NCBI RefSeq assembly: GCF_024347495.1
Contig: NZ_AP025490.1
Coordinates: 2,418,001 to 2,482,000 of the forward strand
Length of the DNA stretch: 64,000 nucleotides
Source of the DNA: Vibrio gallaecicus
GTDB lineage: Bacteria; Pseudomonadota; Gammaproteobacteria; Enterobacterales; Vibrionaceae
Reading direction: 5' to 3'
This document shows, one piece after another, positions 57,237 through 64,000 of this stretch (within the stretch, counting starts at the first letter, position 1; the number at the start of each line of letters is the position of its first letter). Made by a program: the position numbers and the translations under genes. The notes beneath the pieces were generated by a model. The model searched no databases, was not told the origin of the DNA, and saw nothing but the letters and a program-made list of their open reading frames with translations.

Positions 57237-58691
57237 ATGTTAAAACGCACCCGCTCGATTGTTTGCTTGTGTATAGCAACTGCATTAAGCACCCCTATTT
57301 CAACCAATGCAAATAGCCTAGATCTCCCAGATATTGGCACTGCTGCAGGTGGCACATTAACCATAGATCAAGAACTCGTTTATGGTGATGCTTACATGAG
57401 GATCATCAGAGGTAGCCAGCCTATCGTCAATGATCCGGTGTTAAATGAGTACATCAGTAACCTCGGTCATAGACTCGTTGCGAATGCCAACGATGTAAAA
57501 ACCCCTTTCGAATTCTTTATGATTCGTGACCGTAATATTAATGCCTTTGCATTTTTTGGTGGTTACGTCGCTTTGCATTCAGGGCTATTTCTTCATGCCC
57601 AGTCTGAAAGTGAAATAGCCTCTGTTATTGCACATGAAATCGCACATGTAACTCAGCGTCATTTAGCTCGTAGTATGGAAGATCAAGCAAGACGCTCCCC
57701 AGCAACTATTGCTGCGCTTGCAGCTTCTGTCTTACTGGCTATCGCAGCCCCAGAAGCTGGTATTGCAGCGATTACAGCTACGACTGCGGGTAGTATGCAA
57801 AGTCAGATCAACTACACTCGAAGCAACGAAAAAGAAGCTGACCGTTTCGGTATTAACACTTTGGCTAAAGCTGGGTTTGATGTAAAAGCAATGCCACGAT
57901 TTTTTGGTCGATTAGCCGATGAATATCGCTACGCAAGCACACCACCACCCATGCTGCTTACTCACCCACTGCCTGAAGACCGTATTACTGATTCTCGTGA
58001 GCGTGCACGTCAATATCCACCTTTAAAAGTATCGCCATCTCTCGATTACCACCTAGCACGAGCTCGGATTGTTGCTCGTTATGCGGGTATAGAGAATGAT
58101 TCTGCTTTAGATTGGTTTGAACGTAAGTTGAAGAAAGCCCCTACATCACTAGTGCCTTCATTAGAATACGGTAAAGCCTTAGTTTATTTAGATTCTAAAA
58201 AGCTAGATAAAGCCGAACCAATCCTGACAAAATTGATCACTAATGACCCACTAAATACCTTCTATCTAGATGCTATTTCAGACCTTCACATCGAACAGAA
58301 TAAACCTGAACTAGCCATAAAAGAGATGAAATCTGCACTAACTCGTAAGCCAAATAACCCAGTATTAACAATTAATTATGCCAACGCCTTATTAGAAAAA
58401 GAGCAATACCAAGAAGGAATTCGCGTACTACAACGCTACACTCACGATAACCCAAACGACACCAATGGTTGGCACTTACTATCTAAAGCGAACATCAGCC
58501 TAGCGAATAGTGATGAAGATCTCGCAGCTCGAGCGGAAATTCTAGCTTTACAGGCTCAATGGAATAAAGCCATCCAGTACTACACACAGGCTAGCCAACT
58601 TGCTGAATTAGGAAGTTTAAAACAGGCACGCTACGATGCCAGAATCGATCAACTGATGATTCAACGTGATCGTTTTCTATCATTACAATAA
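57237..58691 (+). CDS. bepA: Periplasmic beta-barrel assembly protease BepA
   Basis: A 484-residue M48 metalloprotease and chaperone acting on LptD and BamA assembly. A signal peptide covers about 1-25 (ISTNA cleavage). The zinc site is HEIAH at 133-137 with the downstream ligand in NEKEADRFG near 195. C-terminal TPR repeats (about 300-484, LEYGKALVYLDSKKLDKAEPILTKL, NYANALLEKEQYQEGIRVL) dock on BAM. arsC follows, the same pair as yfgC-yfgD in E. coli. Confidence 0.95.
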   Translation: MLKRTRSIVCLCIATALSTPISTNANSLDLPDIGTAAGGTLTIDQELVYGDAYMRIIRGSQPIVNDPVLNEYISNLGHRLVANANDVKTPFEFFMIRDRNINAFAFFGGYVALHSGLFLHAQSESEIASVIAHEIAHVTQRHLARSMEDQARRSPATIAALAASVLLAIAAPEAGIAAITATTAGSMQSQINYTRSNEKEADRFGINTLAKAGFDVKAMPRFFGRLADEYRYASTPPPMLLTHPLPEDRITDSRERARQYPPLKVSPSLDYHLARARIVARYAGIENDSALDWFERKLKKAPTSLVPSLEYGKALVYLDSKKLDKAEPILTKLITNDPLNTFYLDAISDLHIEQNKPELAIKEMKSALTRKPNNPVLTINYANALLEKEQYQEGIRVLQRYTHDNPNDTNGWHLLSKANISLANSDEDLAARAEILALQAQWNKAIQYYTQASQLAELGSLKQARYDARIDQLMIQRDRFLSLQ

Positions 58692-58753
58692 TGGCTCTAT
58701 TTCTCACGCGGTAACTGTGTAACATTAACAACAATAATAATTAGGAGAACAAT

Positions 58754-59104
58754 ATGTCTGTCGTCATTTACCATAACCCTCGTTGCTCAAAGAGCCGCCA
58801 AACGCTCGCAGTGCTAGAAGAAAACGGGGTTCAACCTGAAATCATCAAATATTTAGATACACCTTTTACTGTTGAGCAACTGAAAACGTTATTCTCTCAG
58901 CTCGGCTTTGAAAGCGTTCGTGAAATGATGAGAACAAAGGAAGCTGATTACAAAGAAGCGAATTTAAGTGATGAGTCACTTACTGATGAGCAACTTTTTT
59001 CTGCGATGGTAGATAATCCAAAACTATTTGAAAGACCTGTTGTTGTTGCGAATAACAAAGCAAAGATTGGTCGCCCACCAGAACAAGTCTTAGAGATCTT
59101 ATAA
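58754..59104 (+). CDS. arsC: Glutaredoxin-dependent arsenate reductase ArsC (YfgD)
   Basis: A 116-residue enzyme converting arsenate to arsenite. The catalytic Cys11 is in HNPRCSKSRQTLAVLEENGVQPEIIKYLDTP; arginines for oxyanion binding are present in REMMRTKE near 56-63 and FERPVVV near 92. Length matches YfgD rather than the plasmid ArsC (about 141 residues). No ars pump is nearby, so it may be a housekeeping paralogue. The WrbA-like gene starts 6 bp after the stop, in one operon. Confidence 0.9.
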   Translation: MSVVIYHNPRCSKSRQTLAVLEENGVQPEIIKYLDTPFTVEQLKTLFSQLGFESVREMMRTKEADYKEANLSDESLTDEQLFSAMVDNPKLFERPVVVANNKAKIGRPPEQVLEIL

Positions 59105-59110
59105 CTCACG

Positions 59111-59683
59111 ATGAGCATTAAAATACTTGTGCTGTACTACAGTCGCCATGGTTCTACTCAAGCACTCGCAAGACAAATCGCAAGAGGGATAGAATCTATC
59201 CCTGATTGTGAAGCCGTATTACGCACAGTTGAAGATATCACCCCGCATGGCGAGCCGATAGAACCGATAGTCACTCTAGCTGAGCTTAGAGAGTGTGATG
59301 GACTCGCACTTGGTAGTCCTGTCTGGTTTGGCAATATGTCTGGCTCTATGAAGCATTTTTGGGATTCAACCACACCACTTTGGGTAAATGGCGATCTTAT
59401 AGATAAGCCAGCTTGTGTGTTTACTTCGTCTTCGTCATTGCATGGCGGGCAAGAAACCACTCAACAAACCATGATGCTGCCACTGCTGCACCACGGGATG
59501 ATGATATTAGGCATTCCTTACTCTGAACCACTTCTGCACACCACTCAATCGGGTGGAACACCTTACGGTGCCAGCAGTACCGGTCACTCAGCTTCATTAA
59601 CAAAAGATGAAATGGAACTGGCTCAGAAGTTAGGTAAGCGCTTAGCTAAAGTTGCTATAAAACAGAAGGAAGTTCAGTTGTAA
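59111..59683 (+). CDS. WrbA-like NAD(P)H:quinone oxidoreductase
   Basis: A 190-residue flavodoxin-like protein. The FMN phosphate loop is YYSRHGSTQALA (9-20), then GLALGSPVWFGNMSGSMKHFWDST near 64-87 and TSSSSLHGGQETTQ near 109-122, the WrbA-type pattern. It probably reduces quinones by two electrons. It is coupled on both sides: 6 bp after arsC and overlapping the DUF2069 start by 1 bp (TAATG). It is slightly shorter than E. coli WrbA (198). Confidence 0.87.
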   Translation: MSIKILVLYYSRHGSTQALARQIARGIESIPDCEAVLRTVEDITPHGEPIEPIVTLAELRECDGLALGSPVWFGNMSGSMKHFWDSTTPLWVNGDLIDKPACVFTSSSSLHGGQETTQQTMMLPLLHHGMMILGIPYSEPLLHTTQSGGTPYGASSTGHSASLTKDEMELAQKLGKRLAKVAIKQKEVQL

Positions 59684-60102
59684 TGGATATGTCACTGCGC
59701 ACTAAGCAATTTCGTTACCTTGCATTAATCAGTAATGTTTCATTACTTGTTTGGGTGGTTTTGTGGCAGGTCACACTATCGCCCCACCCCCATTTAAACA
59801 ACTTAACACTAGCTTTTGTATGGGCGATACCATTGTTGTTACCACTGCCAGGGATTATTGCTGGTAAGCCTTATACGCATGCTTGGGCTAATTTCGTGCT
59901 CATGCTGTATTTCTTACATGCTCTCACTATTTTCTACGTTGACGGTGGTGAGCGTATACTCGCCGTGGTTGAATTCGCCCTCACCTCTTTAGGTTTCGTT
60001 GGCAATATTCTTTATACGCGCGCGCGCGGCAAAGAACTAAGCCTTAAGTTACCATTGTTATCAGAAGTGGAAAAACAAGAGAAATCAAGATTCAATCAGT
60101 AA
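59683..60102 (+). CDS. DUF2069 membrane protein
   Basis: A 139-residue inner-membrane protein with about four helices (residues 12-32, 40-58, 66-84, 90-112). It matches DUF2069: LSPHPHLNNLTLAFVWAIPLLLPLPGIIAGKPYTHAWANFVLMLYFLHALTIFYVDGGERILA. The ATG uses the A of the preceding TAA stop, so it is translated with the WrbA-like gene. Function is unknown. A terminator lies about 80 bp after it. Confidence 0.85.
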   Translation: MDMSLRTKQFRYLALISNVSLLVWVVLWQVTLSPHPHLNNLTLAFVWAIPLLLPLPGIIAGKPYTHAWANFVLMLYFLHALTIFYVDGGERILAVVEFALTSLGFVGNILYTRARGKELSLKLPLLSEVEKQEKSRFNQ

Positions 60103-60178
60103 CCCTTATTTTTCTTAAAGTTTGTTCCTTTCCGAAGACAAGCTGAGTTCAACGACTTCACAAGACACCGTTTGTTCA

Positions 60179-60220
60179 TAAAAAAGCCCGATACATCCAT
60201 TATGACGTATCGGGCTTTTT
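60179..60220. terminator. Bidirectional terminator between DUF2069 and DUF2066
   Basis: AAAAAGCCCGATAC pairs perfectly with GTATCGGGCTTTTT across a 12-nt loop, between convergent genes. Confidence 0.92.
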
Positions 60221-60259
60221 ATAATCACTTACAGTTTATTTACTTATCTACAATTTTGC

Positions 60260-61456
60260 TTACTTAGTAAGCCACTCATAAACCAAGTCAGGCTTAACTT
60301 CCTGAACGGGAACCACGATTTCGGCTTCATTCAGTTCAGTTGGTTCCCCGTTTTGACCTTCGAAAACACCTTCAATAGAAGACTGTTCTACTGCCTCAAG
60401 AGCCTCACTTTCATCACCAACCGTCTGCGTGTTAACTTGTTTTTCAAACCCTGGTGCAACTTCCGGCAGATCAGATTGTCGCTCGATAACAGTCACCTGA
60501 CGAATTCGCTCTACCTCTTGTTCAAACTCTTGTTGAGTCGACAATAAGTGAATACGGAATGTCACTTCACTGTTTTGAATTTTTAAAATATCTAAGCTTG
60601 CAACAGAGTTTAATCGTTTCAGTGCATTTTCTAATTCAAAGAAACTTTTAGCATTATTGATGCTAATAAACTGAGCCAAAATATATTCTGAAGATTCGCT
60701 TGCTACTGTAACTGCGCTTTTGCTCGCATAGTAATGGCTCACTTCATCAATTAATTGCTTAGAAGAGGAAGCAGAACCACTTAAAGGTGCTTTAGGTGAG
60801 CTTGTCATAAATGCAGGTTGCTGGTCGTATAAAGTCCAACGTAGCGAGTTGCCTTGAGACTTAATCACTAAAACAGCATCGGCAGGGTAACGCTGACTCG
60901 CGGTACTGATTGGCCCAACAAAACCTCCCCATAAATCAGAAGTAGCGATTCCTGTAATATCATCAAAATCACCAACAGGCAGAATCAAGGGTAAACCACG
61001 GGTTTCAGCATTAACTTGTAAACCAGCAGCTAATTCAGAAGCAGAATGTTCCCAAACAATATTCTTATCAAAGTTCTGCTCTTCTACCAGCCACACTAAA
61101 ATATTCGAGCGAGTATCTGGCCAGTAAGGTAACTGTGCTTGGGTGAGTAATGAACGAATTTGCGCTGAATTAAATCTCATGCGTAATGTCGTTTGGTCGC
61201 CCTGCTCACCATAGCTTAGCTGAGAGATATATTGAGAGCTTTGGCGCATCGCTTTTTTGATCATGTCATTAGACGCTACGTCTTTTAGACCTGTAGCTCT
61301 AACAAGTACTTGCTGCATACCAGTATTTCTAGCGACCGTTTCTGGTTGCTTATTTTCACCGTTAATTACGACTTCGGAACTAAAGATATCGACTTGAGTT
61401 AATGCGTAACTCGGTAATGACAAAAAAACCATCAACAACAATGCTATATAGCGCAT
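60260..61456 (-). CDS. DUF2066 exported protein
   Basis: A 398-residue protein with a signal peptide (MRYIALLLMVFLSLPSYA, 18 residues). The mature N-terminus VDIFSSEVVINGENKQPETVARNTGMQQVLVRATGLKDV is typical of DUF2066. The C-terminal 70 residues are acidic and low complexity (EVAPGFEKQVNTQTVGDESEALEAVEQSS...), probably disordered. Function is unknown. In many relatives hda lies beside it; here it is alone between two terminated units. Confidence 0.85.
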   Translation of the reverse strand: MRYIALLLMVFLSLPSYALTQVDIFSSEVVINGENKQPETVARNTGMQQVLVRATGLKDVASNDMIKKAMRQSSQYISQLSYGEQGDQTTLRMRFNSAQIRSLLTQAQLPYWPDTRSNILVWLVEEQNFDKNIVWEHSASELAAGLQVNAETRGLPLILPVGDFDDITGIATSDLWGGFVGPISTASQRYPADAVLVIKSQGNSLRWTLYDQQPAFMTSSPKAPLSGSASSSKQLIDEVSHYYASKSAVTVASESSEYILAQFISINNAKSFFELENALKRLNSVASLDILKIQNSEVTFRIHLLSTQQEFEQEVERIRQVTVIERQSDLPEVAPGFEKQVNTQTVGDESEALEAVEQSSIEGVFEGQNGEPTELNEAEIVVPVQEVKPDLVYEWLTK

Positions 61457-61656
61457 ACTGATCCTAATATTCTAATCTTGTGGCTTGATGATAAGCAACT
61501 ATCGAAAAAGGGGCAAGGATAGTCCGTTCAGATAGCTTGATAAAAATTAAATTGAAATAGCCTAACTAGGCATCACTCATTCAAAAACGACATGAAATAA
61601 AAAATTTTCCTCCTCAATCTATCATTTAGACGAATAAGTTTGATCTACCCGACATA

Positions 61657-61668
61657 GCAATCGATTGC
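61657..61668. promoter_or_regulatory. PurR-like operator upstream of uraA
   Basis: GCAATCGATTGC, a perfect 12-bp palindrome fitting the PurR core GCAANCGNTTNC, 71 bp upstream of the uraA ATG. The outer A and T of the 16-bp consensus are not matched. Confidence 0.5.
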
Positions 61669-61739
61669 CAAATGATAGAATCCTGCGAATTTTATTTATC
61701 TTAAATTTTATCTTCTCACTTAAGTTCAAAGGATATTCC

Positions 61740-62978
61740 ATGAAGAATGCTTTGCAGGGCGCTCAAATGCTGTTTGTTGCATTTGGTGCACTCGTCCTCG
61801 TACCATTATTAACTGGCTTGGATCCAAACGTTGCATTATTTGGTGCCGGCATCGGTACCCTTTTATTCCAACTTATTACACGCCGTTCAGTGCCAATCTT
61901 CTTAGCATCTTCTTTTGCATTCATTGCTCCTATCATGTTTGGTATACAAACGTGGGGCATAGGCGCAACCATGGGTGGTCTCATGGCTGCAGGTGTTGTG
62001 TATGTGTTGATGGGCGCTCTAATTAAAGTAAGAGGTGTCGGCTTTATTCACAAACTGCTTCCGCCGGTGGTAGTTGGTCCTGTAATCATGGTTATCGGTT
62101 TAGGTCTGGCGCCTGTTGCGGTAAACATGGCTTTAGGTAAAACAGGAGATGGTGCAGTTCAGCTTGTTGATGCTGACGCGGCACTTTGGATTTCTTCGAT
62201 TTCACTGCTAGTAACGATCGTCGTCAGTGTATTCTCAAAAGGCTTCCTGAAGCTGTTGCCGATTTTCTCTGGTATTGTCGCGGGATACGTCACGAGCTTA
62301 GTGTATGGTGCGGTAGACTTCACCCCAGTAGCTCAAGCATCTTGGTTAGCTTTACCAAACTTCACAACACCTGAGTTCAACATCAACGCCATCCTATTCA
62401 TGATATTTGTTGCGATTGCTCCAGCTGTCGAGCACGTTGGTGACATGCTTGCTATCTCTAATGTGACAGGCAAAGACTACCTTAAGAAACCCGGTTTGCA
62501 CCGCACTATCACTGGCGACGGTGTAGCAACGATTGCTGCTTCTATGTTGGGCGCCCCGCCAAACACAACCTATAGTGAAGTAACAGGTGCTGTAATGCTT
62601 ACTAAGGCATTTAATCCAGTGATCATGACTTGGGCTGCGGTGACAGCAATCGTTCTTGCGTTGGTAGGTAAGCTCGGCGCTCTACTGCAAACGATCCCAG
62701 TTCCAGTAATGGGCGGCATCATGATTCTACTGTTTGGTTCTATTGCAACAGTCGGTTTGAATACCCTCATTAAAAATAATGTAGACCTTCACAAATCACG
62801 TAATCTAGTGATTGTGGGCATTACTTTAGTTTTTGGTATAGGTGGCATGGCATTTGGCATCGGTGATTTCAGCCTACAAGGTGTAAGCTTATGCGGTATC
62901 GTTGCAATATTACTTAATCTAGTGCTTCCAGAAGAGCTAGGTGACAACACTGTAGTAGACAAAGCTCAAATCGATTAA
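61740..62978 (+). CDS. uraA: Uracil permease UraA
   Basis: A 412-residue NCS2 uracil:H+ symporter with about 14 membrane segments. Family features: NALQGAQMLFVAFGALVLVPLLTGLDPNVALFGAG at the N-terminus, FVAIAPAVEHVGDMLAISNVTGKDYLKKPGLHRTITGDG near 221-260 with the proton and substrate Glu/His, and APPNTTYSEVTGAVMLTKAFNP near 270. I chose MKNALQG at 61740 with AAAGGA upstream; a TTG start at 61665 lies in the PurR-like palindrome. Unlike E. coli, it is convergent with upp rather than in its operon. Confidence 0.95.
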   Translation: MKNALQGAQMLFVAFGALVLVPLLTGLDPNVALFGAGIGTLLFQLITRRSVPIFLASSFAFIAPIMFGIQTWGIGATMGGLMAAGVVYVLMGALIKVRGVGFIHKLLPPVVVGPVIMVIGLGLAPVAVNMALGKTGDGAVQLVDADAALWISSISLLVTIVVSVFSKGFLKLLPIFSGIVAGYVTSLVYGAVDFTPVAQASWLALPNFTTPEFNINAILFMIFVAIAPAVEHVGDMLAISNVTGKDYLKKPGLHRTITGDGVATIAASMLGAPPNTTYSEVTGAVMLTKAFNPVIMTWAAVTAIVLALVGKLGALLQTIPVPVMGGIMILLFGSIATVGLNTLIKNNVDLHKSRNLVIVGITLVFGIGGMAFGIGDFSLQGVSLCGIVAILLNLVLPEELGDNTVVDKAQID

Positions 62979-63023
62979 TCAGTCGTTAAGGCAACCTACA
63001 AAAAATCACAAACTAACAAGATC

Positions 63024-63057
63024 AAAAAAGGGAGAGCATCAAACGCTCTCCCTTTTT
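63024..63057. terminator. Bidirectional terminator between uraA and upp
   Basis: AAAAAGGGAGAGC pairs with GCTCTCCCTTTTT across a 7-nt loop, between convergent genes. Confidence 0.92.
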
Positions 63058-63127
63058 ATTAATGCGGTTAATTAAGCCAATTCAGCGAGTAAAAAACTGT
63101 TCAGATTAACTTAAACAAAAAACCGAA

Positions 63128-63754
63128 TTACTTAGTACCGAAGATTTTATCGCCTGCATCACCAAGACCTGGAACAATGTAGCCCTTGTCGTTTAGCTTC
63201 TCATCGATTGCAGCAGTGTAAAGCTCAACATCTGGGTGTGCTTTTTCTAGAGCAGCAATGCCTTCAGGAGCAGCAACAAGTACAAGTACTTTAAATACTT
63301 TACAGCCTTGCTCTTTTAGAAGGTCTAGAGTTGCAATCATAGAACCGCCAGTTGCTAACATTGGATCAACAACTAGAGCAATACGCTCATCAATGTTAGA
63401 TGCTAGCTTGTTGAAGTATGGTACAGGCTCTAGTGTTTCTTCGTCACGGTAGATACCAACCACACTGATACGAGCACTTGGCATGTGCTCAAGTACACCA
63501 TCCATCATACCTAAACCAGCACGAAGAATTGGCACTACGGTTACTTTCTTACCTTTGATTTGGTCAACTTCTACTGGGCCGTTCCAACCATTAATGGTTA
63601 CTCGCTCAGTCTCGAAATCAGATGTCGCTTCATACGTTAGAAGGCTACCCACTTCTGTTGCTAGCTCACGAAAACGCTTAGTGCTAATGTCACCTTCACG
63701 CATCAGGCCAATTTTATGTTTTACTAGCGGGTGTTTCACTTCAACAACTTTCAT
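63128..63754 (-). CDS. upp: Uracil phosphoribosyltransferase
   Basis: A 208-residue salvage enzyme making UMP from uracil and PRPP. The PRPP-binding loop is [21 protein letters not shown] (about 126-146), the uracil loop is [27 protein letters not shown] at the C-terminus, and [11 protein letters not shown] near 78. I chose [13 protein letters not shown] at 63754, where GGAG lies 6 bp upstream; the longer reading starts with a TTG five codons earlier. It works with UraA, coded next to it on the other strand, and is divergent from purM. Confidence 0.97.
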   Translation of the reverse strand: MKVVEVKHPLVKHKIGLMREGDISTKRFRELATEVGSLLTYEATSDFETERVTINGWNGPVEVDQIKGKKVTVVPILRAGLGMMDGVLEHMPSARISVVGIYRDEETLEPVPYFNKLASNIDERIALVVDPMLATGGSMIATLDLLKEQGCKVFKVLVLVAAPEGIAALEKAHPDVELYTAAIDEKLNDKGYIVPGLGDAGDKIFGTK

Positions 63755-63844
63755 TTCCAACTCCGGCAATATTTAAACAAACCTGTAGATTATACACGAA
63801 TTTTGTGGTTATTTCAGAATCTTTATTCTAATAAAAAAAACCGC

Positions 63845-63856
63845 GCAAACGTTTGC
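63845..63856. promoter_or_regulatory. PurR operator between upp and purM
   Basis: GCAAACGTTTGC, the perfect core of the PurR consensus, 67 bp before the purM start and about 90 bp upstream of upp. It probably represses purM when hypoxanthine or guanine is present and may touch upp as well. Confidence 0.75.
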
Positions 63857-63923
63857 TCTTCGTAATCAAGCCCTGTTAGAATAGCGCCGTTTTCACATCC
63901 AACTTAAGTTCGAGGACTATCCC

Positions 63924-64000
63924 GTGAGTGGTAATACTTCTTCTCTAAGCTACAAAGACGCTGGTGTTGATATCGATGCAGGTAACGCACTAGTAGACCG
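63924..64000 (+). CDS. purM: Phosphoribosylformylglycinamidine cyclo-ligase, 5' end only
   Basis: The first 25 codons are visible before the window ends: [20 protein letters not shown], the PurM N-terminus carrying [13 protein letters not shown]. It makes 5-aminoimidazole ribonucleotide in purine synthesis. It uses a GTG start at 63924 with a GAGGA ribosome site 7 bp upstream. A PurR operator precedes it. purN would be expected just beyond the edge. Confidence 0.95.
   Translation, partial: MSGNTSSLSYKDAGVDIDAGNALVD

Overview
The window looks like chromosome I of a Vibrio (family Vibrionaceae). The evidence is toxR-toxS divergent from htpG, a three-gene flagellin cluster, and Vibrio-type versions of SeqA, GlnS, NagE and Upp. 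Base composition is AT-rich and even throughout. Almost every gene is core housekeeping. I saw no integrase, transposase, insertion sequence, prophage, integron cassette, CRISPR array, tRNA or rRNA. The species cannot be fixed by eye.

Layout. (1) 1-16600: Nif3-like fragment, DUF1853, pgm, seqA, ybfF, DUF2788, fldA, DUF4442, fur, glnS, nagE, nagA-nagC, a CPA2 antiporter and asnB. This is the E. coli pgm-to-asnB order without nagB, nagD and chiPQ. (2) 16600-26000: rfaH, hemH, adk and htpG on the minus strand, toxRS on the plus strand, yfcE, and a tightly overlapping four-gene operon of two DUF1538 (UmpA/UmpB-like) membrane proteins, a PII-like protein and a CBS-pair protein. (3) 26300-34000: yfcH, ybbO, cnoX, qmcA and ybbJ, then a small secreted protein behind a large dyad, cueR, DUF2057 and a porin. 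(4) 34400-42800: ligA, zipA, cysZ, cysK, ptsH, ptsI, crr, in the enterobacterial order. (5) 42800-49400: three flagellin paralogues, a Dyp-type peroxidase with a DUF2919 partner, and small proteins. (6) 49600-64000: yffB, dapE, an M15 peptidase, DUF2897, bamC, dapA, gcvR, bcp, perM with a TusA-like gene, bepA, arsC, a WrbA-like gene, DUF2069, DUF2066, uraA, upp and the start of purM.

How the genes work together. N-acetylglucosamine use runs through NagE, NagA and NagC. NagE here has no IIA domain, so it should take phosphate from Crr (EIIA-Glc), which is encoded 32 kb away with PtsH and PtsI. The nagE-nagA intergenic region has a CRP-like site and two identical NagC-type half-operators 136 bp apart. 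PurR-type palindromes precede both uraA and purM. A sigma32-like htpG promoter is back-to-back with the toxR promoter. Two flagellin genes have clear sigma28-like promoters; the third does not.

The best candidate for a little-described system is the DUF1538-DUF1538-PII-CBS operon (23732-26001), a probable paired-subunit cation/proton antiporter with two built-in nucleotide-sensor partners. Other second-look items are a 21-codon membrane ORF followed by a strong hairpin (28245-28434), a 56-residue secreted protein downstream of a 31-bp operator-like dyad (31257-31500), and a perfect 28-bp palindrome upstream of bepA. All calls are from reading the sequence; no database search was run.
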